Positions 47,987-63,100 of a stretch of DNA of 64,000 nucleotides are shown in pieces. The stretch covers positions 124,001 to 188,000 of the forward strand of contig RMBW01000043.1 of assembly GCA_004009845.1 (NCBI GenBank), written 5' to 3'. A program made the position numbers and the translations under genes. Under the pieces are notes generated by a model, which was not told the DNA's origin, ran no database searches, and was given only the letters and a program-made list of their open reading frames with translations. This DNA is from Davidsoniella eucalypti (lineage: Eukaryota; Ascomycota; Sordariomycetes; Microascales; Ceratocystidaceae). Position 1 is the first letter of the stretch, and the number at the start of each line of letters is the position of its first letter.

Positions 47987-48473
47987 TAAAGTTCCATGCT
48001 TCACAACCCATATCTATGTATCATCATATCTGTAAATTAGAATACTATCACATGACATATGTTACGAGTCATCATTGCAATTATAATAGCTAGTCACTCA
48101 TCATTCACATCCACTACAAAACTGCAAGGAACACTTTAAAATAAGTTTATACTGGACTCAATTCTTTCCCCTTCTTAGGGGTAAAACTAAAGTACAATGA
48201 CCAAGAACCAATTCCTGGTGTTTTTCTGACCCAGTGAATAATTAAAAAATGTAAAACCAGAAAACAAGACCTCAATACCATGAACACTAAACATATGAAA
48301 AAGATAAGGAAAAGAAAAAGAAAAAAGCGTCTAAAGTCATCACGCCCAAGCAGACACCTTAGCAGTCATCAAAGCCCGAAGAAAAATCTCAGGAGATCGT
48401 CGTGATCCTTCAGAGCCGAGCAGACATACCATAAGGGCAGTGGGAAAATAGCTTATCCAAAAAGAGAACCCAT
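47987..48473. other. Convergent 3' region EMI1/HSP70
   Basis: The 487 bp between two convergent stop codons are AT-rich and hold a TATCTGTA octamer at 48027. These are 3' untranslated and terminator sequences; no gene is seen. Confidence 0.5.
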
Positions 48474-50767
<2,294 letters not shown>

Positions 50768-51170
50768 GGTGAATGTGAGAGTGTATGTATGTAGAGACGA
50801 TTATGTATGGGAGAGATGGGTATCAAAGAAAAGAAAAGAGAATCAATGTAAACAGTCGTGGAGCAGGATAAGGCTCTCTATTTATTACGGGGGAAAATTT
50901 GTGTGGTGTGCGGAGTTAGTTGTGTAAGAGTGGGTTTGTTTTGGTCTGGGGGGGAAGAGGAATGGCAACGGAGGAAGGAAGACTGAAGAGGGTTTTGTAT
51001 TGGTGTTGGTTTGGAGGGGGCGTGTTGGCAAATGGCGTTTTTACTGAGAAACGAAAGAAGGCAAAAGAAGGCGCAAGAGAGAGCAGAATGGGCAGAATGG
51101 CAGAATGGCGGGGCCAGAGAACCTGAAAGGGTGTGTGAGAGAAGCTGCCCGAATGAGCTGCCCCGCGCAA

Positions 51171-51198
51171 GAACCTTCGATCTAGTTCGATGCTGTTC
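51171..51198 (-). promoter_or_regulatory. Heat-shock element upstream of hsp70
   Basis: GAA at 51171, TTC at 51176, TTC at 51186 and TTC at 51196 follow the 5-bp phase of an HSF site (nGAAnnTTCn). Four of six consecutive modules match in correct orientation, as in gapped HSEs. The position is about 400-430 bp upstream of the hsp70 ATG. The role is inferred from the motif and the gene. Confidence 0.5.
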
Positions 51199-52178
51199 CA
51201 AGCTCCCCACTATGCCTGCCAAACCATGGAAACTAACAACCAACCAAGCCAACGCCTGGCTCCAGCAGAGCGTAGCACCCTCTAGAACCTAATTTGCATC
51301 TTTTTTTACTCGGCTTTTTTTTAGAGTATTCCTTGTTGATGCTGTGCCAGTTTTACGATTATTTCTATATCTGTAATTAATTCTGTGAAGCTATTCTACG
51401 AAAATTTGGTATTCGAGCTCTATCCATCTGTACGTGACAATAAATTAGAAAAAATAAATTGGAAAAAAAACATGCTCCTACTGTGTCAGTCTTTCCTGTC
51501 TAGTTATTTTTTATTTTTTATACTACACGGATAGAAGCTCTCTCGTTTAGCGTACCCAAAGCTAAGGGAACGCGCTGTGCCGCTTGCCAATTTTAGTGCC
51601 AGGGCCGGTGCTAATTTTCCATTGTACCCGGTGCACGATTCTAGTTTGTTCTGTTTTTGGTCGAATTGATCACGGTCTAAGGATAGACAGATCAAAAGAG
51701 GGTTCCATGTAGTACGCTCACTTTCCATACTTTGCTGTTTAGGCTGCTGTCATTGGTGGGCTAGCCAGGGGTCGATGTACACTATGTAAGCAGCCATCTT
51801 GGCTTATAAAAGCAAGTACCAATTTATCAAGCTGAGCCGGCTGAATTCTGCGAGAACTTTGTATACAACATGTAGTATAATAGTTGGTTTTTTTGTTACT
51901 TTCTTGGCTTGGTTAATATTGAAACAAGACGGCAATGCCTGCAAGGGATCCGGCTGCAAATGGTTCTTCTGTCTCTCTGTCTTGATTTCGCAACCTGCTA
52001 ACTTATGCCGGAAAGCGATAGTAGGTTCTGGAACCGTGTCTCGACTGTTTTCTTATCGAAGATTCCCGGGCCTTCCACCCTCGCTAAATAGAGCAGACTG
52101 TCACCAACACAGGATAGTTATTACGATAGCGATGACAATGACGATGATTATTGCTAGGCTCGGGCCAACGTTGGGCTA

Positions 52179-52360
52179 CTATCTATAGCAGCCGTAGATG
52201 ATACGGCCAGTATGGCCAGCCGCAGCCCAGTCATTCCGCGCCTTATTCCAGGTCACATCCACATCCGCTCCAAAATCAGAACACCAAGTTGAAGCGGCCC
52301 ACCAGTTGTGTTGATGGTGGGGCATCGGCTGCAGAAACACCGTCTCGTCTTCAGTCATCA
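52179..52360 (-). pseudogene. Possible terminal-exon fragment, Trp-rich
   Basis: The minus-strand frame reads DETVFLQPMPHHQHNWWAAS, then TWCSDFG and a tail ending HTGRIIYGCYR before a TAG at 52179-52181. It has four Trp and G/C-rich third positions unlike the flanking DNA. A CTAAT branch-like site and an AG precede it, so it could be the last exon of a lost gene. I do not recognise the family, and chance remains possible. Confidence 0.25.
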
Positions 52361-53468
52361 AAGCAAGGTTTTGGATTAGCATTCAAAATGCGGGAGCGGA
52401 AGTGTCTGTACTATGTATTGTGTATGATGTGCTATTAGTCACTCATTGACCATTTGCTCATTAGTACACAATACAAGATACACTAGTTGGGGTGTATGTG
52501 TAATTATAACAACAAGAAGGTACTAATACTTTGAAGGCCGGGCCGCCTACATTGATACACAGGCAAAAATAACAAAAATAATGCTTTATCCATGCCAATC
52601 CTCCATCCCACTTCTTCACTCTTTTCACCATGAAATCCTGCGTCGGGCTACCGATGAATATGCAATGAGGCTGTGGCGGGATTGTAGGCTGTCAGTAGCT
52701 GGGATTGCTTGCGCTGCCTCGCTTCACTTAGTTTCTTTCTGCTTCTGTTGTCTCTAGTGTTTGAAATGTCGCCGGTTTGGTCGTTGGACCACAGCGCTTG
52801 TTGTTGCAATATCGGGCGTCCAGCCCAGCACGACAATAGAATAGAATAATGAATACGAGTCAAACCCATCTTCATTTGAGCGCTATGCTACATCTACAAC
52901 TGTATATTGCTTGGCTGTGTGGTAGGACAAGGCTGGAGCTGAATAATTCTTGTGCTTGCTGGTCAGGCACGCAATTGATGGAACTTGTCGCTAGTCTCCT
53001 AAGTTTACAAGTCTGGGATCAATGGCCGCGTGCGGCTTAGTATGCACTTTAACCCATCTTAGTGGATGGTTCGTGTGTGCGTTATGTGTAACCCTTCTAA
53101 ACCCTAACTATGAATGAGATCACGAACAACAATGCTGCAAACACCTGTGCGGTGATAGATCACGGAGACGAACATTCCAAGATAATTAGGTCTCAAATAC
53201 TAAAACAAAGCCGTAGAATCGTAGTTATGCTTGTTGCATGAACTACCAAGTAAAATTCTAGCACTCCTTTTGCAATGAACAACCTACCCCGGTGATGCAA
53301 AGTTCATACCTAGACAAGCATACCAAAGACGAGCCACCGATTGCTGTTCACGACACCGTTCATTTAGCTATAAATCCCAATCATCACTAACCGCCATCAT
53401 TCATCAAAGCCCGTAGCTTTCCAGACTATCATCGCAAGTACCAATTCTCTAGCACATCTAACTTCGGC

Positions 53469-55508
53469 ATGAGCCCTCCGAAACAATCAAACCCTCTCTC
53501 CTTAGAGATTGTCGACATCGATTTTACACTACGCCGGCAGTTCAATAAGACTTCTTTTCGGTACGTGCCGCATATGATAGGCTCGGTAACATATCTCGTC
53601 ATCCTCCCATTCAAAGCCAAACAAGACAGCTCAAGATCGATGATGTCATAACATAGACAGACTACAAGCTTAATATATCGCTGTCACGATAACTAACTAA
53701 TACGTCTATCCACCTTATCTAGGCCACCACAACGAGAAATCATCGAAGCAGCTCTTAGTGGCCACGATGTCTATGTCCAGGCCGCCACATCCTTTGGCAA
53801 AAGCCTATGTTTCCAACTTCCCGCCGTCGTAAACGAAGGCAGTACGTACCATTCTCAGTACTATAAGCCTATGGTGTCCGATATATGCGGCTAATGCTAG
53901 ATCTACCATTCGTCCGCCGCGTGCAGTCACAATCGTAGTGTCACCACTCCTCAGTCTGATGGTGCGTAAACACCCCCCCCTCCCCCCCTCTAAAATCCCC
54001 CTCTTTATATTGGGTTGCCTGCATGAAGAGTATCAAGATTCCCCATCGCCGCCCCCACATCAACATCGGGATGCCCCATCAACTCTTTCTTCTCTCGTCT
54101 CCTACGTGACTTCTGGCCCCGCTATAGGCTTCACGTTCCTTGCATAAAGCCGAGCCACTCAACCCTCAAGAGGATTGCATTCCCATTCCTTTGTGCCTTT
54201 CCCATCCGTTTCCCTCTTCTATCAGTTCAGCTTAGATCGACTGACCAGTAGACGAAAGGACCGAAGCGGCGCAAAGCCGGCGACGTCCATCTAGATGGCT
54301 TTCCTCTCTGGTAGATGAACCAAGTAGAAGCTCTTCAGGCCGCCGGGATCAACGCCCGCTCACTTAACTCCAACACTACCGCCGAGGAACGCACTCAGAT
54401 TCTCCGTGATCTCGCGTCCGGCCACCCCCGTACCAAATTGCTCTATGTGACCCCCGAACTATGCGGGACTGAACGTTTCCGCGAGCGTCTCCAGATCGTA
54501 CATAGGCAGCGTGAGCTTGCCCGTATAGCCATCGATGAAGCCCATTGCATTTCCGAATGGGGCCATGACTTCCGCCGGGACTTTACACGGCTAAGCTGGT
54601 TTCGTTCAACGTTCGATGATGTTCCGATCATGTGCTTGACGGCAACCGCCAACACTCGTATTAGCAGTGATATTCTACGTGTACTAGGCATAGACACCAA
54701 CCCCGATCGACTACAGCGGTTTGCACTCAGCGCATATCGTCCGAATCTACATCTTGAAGTGCGGTATACGAGCGATGAAGGCGATAATCGCCTCGATAAC
54801 TTCGTTAAGTGGATACGCAGCGCCCACGATCGACGCCGTCAGCCAGGTCGAGTCGAAGAACTTCAAGGCTCACGTGTTGAAAATGTCAGCGGTATCATCT
54901 ACACCACGTCCCGTAACGAATGCGAGAGTCTGTCCGCTCAACTCCGGGAACAGGGACTCGGTGCTCGCCCATTCCACGCTCGGCTATCAAATGACGCCAA
55001 GGAAGACACGCTGTCACGTTGGATCAACAACGAAGAAGGCTACGACATCATTGTGGCCACTACAGCCTTCGGCATGGGAATCGATAAGGACAATGTGCGC
55101 TTCGTAGTCCACTGGCGTCTACCCAAGTCCTTCGAAGGATATTATCAGGAAGTCGGCCGTGCCGGACGTGACGGTAAAGCTAGCTACTGTTTCTTATACT
55201 ATAGTCGCGAAGACTTCGAACGTGTACACCGCATGGTGCGCAACGAGAGTGGCGGCGGAGGTCAAAATATGGAAGCCAGACTTAAGAGTCTTCAGGCGCT
55301 ATCTCTCTTTTGTGAAGAAACTGGCAAATGCCGCCATGCTCAGATCTGCAAGTACTTTGGTGAAGACGAAGTTCCTGATTGCGATTATGCATGTGACTGG
55401 CATAAGGATGCCAACGATTTGCGAAAGCGTTTCCGTCGTGGTTTGGCAAGCCAGGAATGGGTTAGTACTCAGGCGGAAAACCTCCAATACGGAGATTACT
55501 ACGATTAA
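53469..55508 (+). CDS. Short RecQ-family DNA helicase
   Basis: A predicted 3'-5' ATP-dependent DNA helicase of about 479 aa. Exons are 53469-53560, 53723-53841, 53927-53961 and 54315-55508. Motif 0 is RPPQREII; Walker A is AATSFGKS (residues 51-58); motif II is DEAH (156-159). LTATA, ATTAFGMGIDK and YYQEVGRAGRDGK are also present. The zinc-binding cysteines are C421, C427, C438 and C442. The protein stops shortly after the zinc site, with no visible winged-helix or HRDC domain, so it is a RecQL-like short form rather than a QDE-3/Sgs1 type. Intron 3 is 353 nt, far longer than others here, and holds a C-rich tract near 53970. Joining SLM|MNQVEALQ across it restores family sequence. No stop interrupts the frame. 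Confidence 0.88.
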
Positions 55509-55687
55509 GGTGATCTCATTCTTCTGTTGCTTTGATATATATGACAACACATTTGCATGTGTATCAGAAGTACGCCCAAGTTATGTATATTGATATACAA
55601 TATGTCATTAACCAAGTCTGCCTTCAATATACTTTAAAGAAGGATTACTACCGCTACTAAAACAAAGACTTAGGATTGTCGTGAAGA

Positions 55688-57626
55688 TCAAAGTGCCCAG
55701 AGTTGCCCCCCAGTGCCCTCATTTAAGATATGTGTGTTGCGTGATTTGTATACCTTCATCAGCAAATAGCAAGACGCCATGCCTACGCCCAGCAGAAGCA
55801 TGTTTATCTGATGTGTCACGTTGTCACTCTAGACCCCATGATCAGAATACATCCACGCGCCACCAAATTGCGCTGGAGATCCAATGCTGACGTTGAGGGC
55901 TATAGCAAAACCCTGGGCAGATGTCGAGCGAAGATTTGCTGAAAGCCAGCCTAGCAGAATAGGAAAAGTTGCGAATGAGCCTACAGCGGCTAATGTAAGA
56001 CCTGCATACTGAGAACAACACTAGTGTTCTGGAGTGTAGCTCATTATGCTGAAACCAGAGATGCCAAAAAGCATCAGCCACATAGATATTGACCCTCGCT
56101 CATTGATTCTGTCAGACCAATTTGCACATAATAATGTGATAACAAATGCGGTAACATCTACTTTTAAGTTAATAAATGTAGCCTCTCGATTCTGCACATA
56201 TGGCCATCATAATGATCTTACATATTGGCACCGTCATCAACTGGGCTTGCCAGGAGTTGTATCCCATGCGGTATATCAAAGACGGTGCGTATACTGACAG
56301 ACTAGAAAAGGGACAAGCTTTCACAAAGTACAATAAATAATGAACATAAAGACGCCAATCCAAAAGGACATTTCGGATATCACGTAAAGATATGTTCTTT
56401 TCAGATGCATTCGAAGAATGGTCGACCAGGCGTCTCTTCGCAAGCGACCGCTCGTAATTGTTGAGGAATCGGCTTCGATCAGGATAGCTTGGGAGGATAA
56501 ATGGGATCGCAAAAGCTAGCATAACTGTAGGTAGTCCCTCAAAAGCAAATACTATACATACTTGTTAGTAATAGTAAGTCACATATGGTAAATATATTTC
56601 TTACACCAGCGCCAGCCTGAAAGTTGACATGCTTGGTCTAGTTTCGCTATTGTCGATGCAATAAAGCCACTAAATGCACCAGCTAGTGTTGCCATGGAGA
56701 ATATTATAGCTAGCCGGAAAGATCGTTCTTCGGGTCGATACTAGAACGAGATATAGTAGACCAATCCGGGAGCAAGGCCCGCTTCAAATGCTCCTAGAAG
56801 CAGTCTCAGGGCGAAAACTTGCGCCTCAGAACGAACAAAGGCCATCATGAATGAGGAGGTTCCCCATCCAAGCATCAGCAATGCAAACCAAATAGGAGGC
56901 CCGGTGGCTTTGAGGCAATGGTTCGAAGGAATCTCACAAAGAGTATAGGTGATAAAAAAGAAGCCAACAGCATTGACAAATGTCGAGTTGGTGAGTCTCA
57001 GCTCGGTTGCCATGTCATGGCCCAGGTCGGCATTCATGACTTTGGCATTGCCGATATTTGTTCGGCCAATAAAAGCAAGAAAATACATAGCGGCACATAT
57101 CGGCAAGATTCGCTAGTCTTGTTTACGAATAAGCTTCCGAGTTTCTAAGGGTTCAGACTTGTCGTCGAATAGTTGAGTCAAGGCACTATGGCGGAAGTAA
57201 GGACGGCCCCCAATCATTTCTGGGAAGTTGGTGATATTGTCAAGCGGATGGCTGTCCATATGATCTATAGCTTCGCCTTCGTCATCGCTTGACTCTTCCA
57301 TACTGTCAATCGAGTCTGTGTCATATTCCTAAGGTGGATAGTTAGCGGATATCGGAGACCGCCGGATGTTTAAAAGAGATGATATAGTGCAAGCTCTATG
57401 AATATGTTACACATACAGATTCTGACTCAAGATACTCACTAGATCCGGTTGATTCTACGGGCACTAGATCGCCAAAGAGCATATCGATTTCAGTATTGCT
57501 AGAGCCGAGACTCAAGTTCTCACTTGAAGTTCGTGATAAGTTATCGTTTGATACTGGCTGGGGTATCTCTAGCTCTGCAAATAGGATATCTAAGTAATAC
57601 TCGGTATCATCTATGGTATCATCCAT
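55688..57626 (-). pseudogene. MFS transporter pseudogene (allantoate permease/Dal5-type) with four TAG stops
   Basis: The frame runs on the minus strand from ATG at 57626, through introns 57329-57416, 56552-56604 and about 56161-56221, to TGA at 55688-55690. The core is an anion:cation-symporter type MFS carrier: RTNIGNAKVMNADLG, YTLCEIPSN, LLLGAFEAGLAPGLVYYISF, GWRW|LFAFEGLP. In-frame TAG codons interrupt it at 57113-57115, 56741-56743, 56021-56023 and 55829-55831. The first two replace Trp codons that are nearly invariant in this family (D-W-RILP and SF-W-YRPEE). No frameshift is needed to follow the protein, so inactivation looks recent. It also has an unusual ~160-residue Ser/Asp/Glu-rich extension before the first helix. 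The true substrate cannot be inferred. Confidence 0.82.
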
Positions 57627-60126
57627 GGTATTCTTGGTTTATGGGATAATTCATATAGGTAGAAAAATATAGTGGCGGTAAAAACAAGTGTGGTTGGATA
57701 CAAAGGGTATAAGTGAAGATGTCTATAATGTATGATGGACAACGATACAGGCTCGAATAAGGAGGATTTAGTGATGCTTATTGTGATGATTGAAGAAAGA
57801 GTACTTGGCAAGAATAGTTGAATTCATTAATTACGGTTTGTTATTGTGTGCTACCAGATACAACTGTCAACCCAAAATAGTAACTACATACTTGAGGCAT
57901 TTGAGATCTTTTAACCCTAAGACTATGGTGTAAGTTTATATAGAAGTGCGGCATACATAGTCAATGGTTTTTTTTTTAATTCATTAATCTTATGGAGCTA
58001 CAGAGTTATGAAGATGTTGTCAATGGTTTAAACATTAATTATAAATTCAACAAGTAAGAACTAGTTTTTTTTGTGCATGACGTACACGAACGTTACGCTA
58101 CCTTCGTATATTTATTATTAGAAGTGTTAGTAGAATTGCTGTGAATTTAACGGTTAATTGGCAGTTCAAGTTAAACTAGATACTGGAAATTGACGCTAGA
58201 AACAAAAATGTGAATGTGACTGGTGATCGAAGACGAATCATTGGGTGACGAGAACGCAAGACATGTTGGCAGATGGATAATATTGCTGGTGCTACTAAGA
58301 ATTATAAGAGAGGGGGCCCATACGAGGAATCGGCGGTTGAAGCAAAGCAAGGAAGCAAGTCGAAACATCAGCAGCAGCAGATCAGATCAAGATCATGGTC
58401 TGGGGGGGAGAGGGGGCCAAGATAAGTACGTATGAAGACATTGAGGATTTACAGCTAGACATTCGAGGGTTCAGATATAAGCTCGCCCTTGATAAAAAGA
58501 GACCATTCTACAGAAGAAGGTGGGAGATCTGTAGCAAGCCCATGCAAGATTTGACTTGATTTTCACTACTAGACGGGTAGATGTAGAGTAGAGGAGATAA
58601 GGAGGCAAACATGCCGGGTAAACAAATAAAGCGCTTGGCTATTTTCGGTCTTGACCCCTTGTGCTGTGTTGTGTCAATCGATCATAGACGACATGAAATA
58701 ACGGGTGAAAATAACGGGTCTTGCGGCGTAAAGCCCTGGTTCTGTATTCTTAACAAGACGGTAGTTATTATGATTATTAGACCGGGATAGCAGCCAAGAA
58801 TATACACGGCTGTACATGTAGCTGTACTATATGTAGTTGTATGTCATGAGAGATGGGATAGAAGCTGCTAGCAACATCTTGTATGTCATCGCCTAATTGT
58901 GGTTGCAGGGCCCTGTATTTTGGTAGTCTTCTAGAGGGTTTCCAGCGGGTTTCTAGCAGTGTTCGACAGTACATCCTATGGACTTCCAGGGCCCTGGGTC
59001 AGGACCATATTTCCAAGTTTAAAGTCCCCTCCCTGGTGGTACAATATTATTGACGACTTTTTTAAGAAGCGAGAAAAAAAAGGAAAAAGGAAAAATAAAA
59101 AACAGAAGAAAACAATAGAGGAGCACTGGGCAACTATGGATATAACCCTGAAACACAGCCTGTTTAGGCGGCGGCCGGGGCCTGACGCCGGGTCCTGAGC
59201 ATAAGGAACACACTATTGGGCTTCAACGCTTGAAGGCAAAAGTCGATGAAAAAAGGGCAAATCATGCTGTGAACACCTGGATCGCATCGTATTGTAGAGA
59301 CAAACAGTTACACTTGAAATTGCGATGACCAGCGAAGATGAGGTCACGCCGGAGACTTTGGGTGCGTACAGCGTACAGACTTTACCCTCTAGACCTTGTA
59401 GTGCATGGTTGGTAGTGCTGGACACAACGCTAAGAAGAGGCTGAAATCCTAAATTAGGTGGTGGATTCCAGGCGGTGGGCACTAGAAGCCCGCTGGAAGC
59501 CCAAATATGTACTTCTCGCTTGTAGCAGCAGTTTTTCTGGCTTTACGAACAGGGTTGTTTTCCTTGTTTCTGCTTTGCTTAGTATCGTTCTTGTTTTTTT
59601 CATAGACGCTATCTTTGACTTTTTTTTTTTGTTCCTTTCATAGTCGATGCCAGAGGTGGCCCGACATATAGATTGAAGACTGTTTTGTCCTGATGAGAAT
59701 ATAGATACATACATACTTTACCTAACTTAACGAATGACTAAGCCAAAGAAATCCAAAGGCGGCCAACACAACAAACACCATATAATAATCATAGACACAA
59801 CACACCACAACCACTTCCTCGCGCCTCCGGCTATACAAATCGAAATTCCGAGCCTGTGATTGCCGTTTGCACTACACACAGTAGAACAGCAGACGAACAT
59901 TATACAGAACCCGCCTCAATCCCGACGCTAGATTGGCCGTCCTCCTTGTTTACACCACAAGCACACAAGCACTACCTGCTATCGCCGCACGGCGACTACT
60001 AGCGCCGCTTCTGCTCAAAGGGCTAGCCAGCCTTGCCGATCTACTCCCGTCGTCCCCTCTCACGAACCTCGTCTCTCACTGCGTCTGATACCATCTCGAC
60101 CAACTGTATCTCCCCCCCTCCTCCCC
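57627..60126. other. Intergenic region upstream of SOG2
   Basis: This 2.5 kb separates the divergent MFS pseudogene and SOG2. It holds AACCCTA at 57913, an A-rich stretch near 59060-59110, and A/C-rich leader sequence from about 59710 to 60126. Frames here are short and unrecognised; no RNA gene is seen. Confidence 0.5.
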
Positions 60127-63100
60127 ATGGAGCGTCCCTCGGGGCCATTGGGCGCTGCCCCGCAGCATCGAGGCCTTCCCGAAAACCCAGCCCATGCCCT
60201 GCGCCGCCTACCGCCGCCTACGATTCCCCAAGTGCCTCCGATCCCCGCCAACTTGAGAGGCGCCATGCCCGTGAGCTACCCTCAACAACAGCAGTCACAG
60301 CAACCCCGGGCCACTCCGCCCACGCCAACAGCCGAGCAGGTCCTCAATCTGGCCCGAATTGCTCTGGAGAATGCCCTCCGCGATAACGCCACTGCCGGCG
60401 CAAACTCAATTGGGTCCGAGATCAAGGCCGGAGTCACCATCGATCTAAGTCGTCACAACATCCGTGAATTACCCGAAGAAATCGTCGACATTGTCAACTA
60501 TGATCTCGAGAGGTGAGAAATCACGCTGAACCTCCCCACACATGGGTAGCAATGGCACGAACTATTGACTAACATGACGTTTACAATGCAGACTAGCCCT
60601 ATCACACAACTCCCTGACATCGTTCCCTGCGAGCTTCATAGAGTGCTCCTCGCTGAGATATCTCAACATTCGCAACAACCAGATAAAAGAGTTCCCAATA
60701 ACTGTACGCTAGCACATATCAAACCCGCCCACCCACACACATACTGTGTCGATTACTGAACGCTGACTAACCCGTGTTTGTGTCTAGATCTGTAATATCA
60801 AGTCACTCGAGATCCTCGATCTCGGCCGTAACAAACTACGAGCCCTCCCACAGGAAATAGTCTCACTTTCGTCTCTCAAGGTGCTTGCTCTGCAAAGAAA
60901 TCGCATCCAGGAACTTCCCCTGTGCCTTGCCGACATGATGTCTCTGCAGGTTCTTAAGCTGGAAGATAATCCATTGACATTTCCACCACCAGAAGTCATG
61001 CAGCCGGTACTTACTCGCGAAACCGGTGACCATGAAGTAGCTGTGACCCTACATGTCAAGAAATATCTGCGCCAGCGTCTCATGAGTGGCCGCATCGAAA
61101 TCGAACTGACCGGCGACGAGTCTAGTGAAGGCACCGAGACGCCCCGTAACCATATTCGGAGAGTTGCTAGTGGCCGCTTTCCGATCAAGGTCAACGGTAG
61201 TGACGTGCCTGATATTCGCTCACCGAATGGCCGTCCAGCTCCTTCGATGCCCTCACGCTCGCATTACCGTGGCTTGTCCCAGCAAAGTACAGCCGTAAGA
61301 CGGCCCGGTATCATGCCTCTAACTATTGGAAACCCCAGTGAACGTCTCCGAAGCAACTCAGAAGCCGCCCAGCGCATCATGCCCGAGCGCCCAGAAAGTA
61401 GAAATCGCCGTATGGCTATGTTGCCAAAGAAAACCGAACTTACCACACTTGACGAAAACCAGGCGGGTGCTAGTAACCGCTTCAGCCACTATCGCGGTCT
61501 GAGCCATGGCTCGGCCATGCAACAGGGCAACCCTACTGGCAAAAGCCCCAGCCCATCGAGCCCCGGAGAGCCTCATTTGCAGCGGCCCATCTACGTCAGG
61601 CGTCTTTCTATTCTGCCTGAACGCCGTCGCGAGTCCAAGTACTTTGATCCCGTAGTGGAAGCAGCTAAGGGCATCTTATACTCTGTGTTCCAGGTACACC
61701 CAACTATCCAAATGCTCATGAGTCTAACCGGCGACGGTACGGCGAAGCGCTCAACCCTCGAGATCGTCTTTTACAACACCAACTCGCATGTCGAAGAGCT
61801 CGAGCAGGAGATCCAAAAGCACGACCCCGCAAACCATGATGATACCTACTCTTCCGGCGAGAACGAAAACGTCTTTCGCGCCTGTCAAGCCCTTGTTGGC
61901 GCCTATATCCACGTATGTGGCCTGCTCACTGAGAACATTGACAGCTTTGTTGATAACGGCGATCCTCGATATATCCGGACCCTGCTTGTCATGTTATACA
62001 ACAGTATCATGGAGTTGCGTGTTACTCTAAGCACCATATCTCCCCATGGAGCATCATACTCGACTATGGCATCTACAGCCTCCGCATCAACTCGCACGTA
62101 CGCCTCTTCGATGAATACGGTCACGTCAGCTTCGACTATGGTAACATTCACATCTTCGTTACGACCGGCCATTGACCAAACCATACGCCCCATCCCGTCC
62201 CAGTCACGTGCTTCATCTCGTGATGCTGCCATGACGCCAACAGCTGAGCGGCCTGGCGCCTGGCCGAGAAGACCAGCCGGACCGCTCCAAAACCCATCGG
62301 CGTTACGTGTCACAACTGACATGCCGTATGGCCAGAACGGATCTAGCCGCAACAACTCAATGCAAATGTCGACGTCGACTCCTCGCTCTGGAGAATCGTT
62401 TGCGTCTAGCAATGCTTCCGGCGGTAGAACCGCTATCGACTATAGCGAAGAAGACAAGCAGTTTGAGGCCATATTCACTAGTCTTACTAACTCTACTAAC
62501 CTGGTGCTATCAATTCTACCAGGCCTCAACACACAGTTTAGCTTTGGCCTACGTAATTCCACAACGCAGAGAGCTCGTGATGAGGTTCTTCGTGCCTGGA
62601 AGATATTAACAGATAAGACTAGCAACGTTATTCGCCAGACGGAGATGCTCAAGTCGCGCATGTCCAAGATCAAGCTCAAGGATCCAACGAACCGCACGCA
62701 AACATCCTTCTGGAGCCTTTGTAACAACTTTTTCGAGGCGTGGCACGATTTTGGAGCACACCTCAAGTCCGAGGGGTCCAAGATCTCCTTGGGCACAGAA
62801 CACCTACTTCGCCTGCGACCAATCCACCATGGTGTCAAAGACTCGGTCGATAGAATCCATCGGTCACCGTGGGGATATTTCTTGCGGCCTACGCCTGCCC
62901 CAGCCGGTATTATGAGTCCCATGTCATCGATGCACTCGCACAATAATAGTAATGTTAGCAATGGTAGTAACATGAGTGCGGTCAGCGCCATGAACGGGCT
63001 CCCGATGCCCATGGCTCCGCAGCTGATGGGCCATCCAGCCACCCCCCAAAGCGCCTCATTCTCGGGGGCCTTCAACGGTGGCGTCTTTGAGCGAGCCGAC

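Larger units (their letters stand above)
50768..53468. other. Divergent intergenic region HSP70/RecQ
   Basis: This 2.7 kb holds the HSP70 promoter on the left (HSE-like units at 51171-51198), a TATCTGTA at 51368 and the RecQ promoter on the right with AACCCTA at 53100. A 60-codon stretch on the minus strand (about 52179-52360) looks coding and may be a gene fragment. Nothing else is supported. Confidence 0.5.

Noticed and set aside
53469..55508. Telomere-linked RecQ helicase marking a subtelomere
   Set aside because: The gene is short and flanked by conserved housekeeping genes, and no telomeric array is present.
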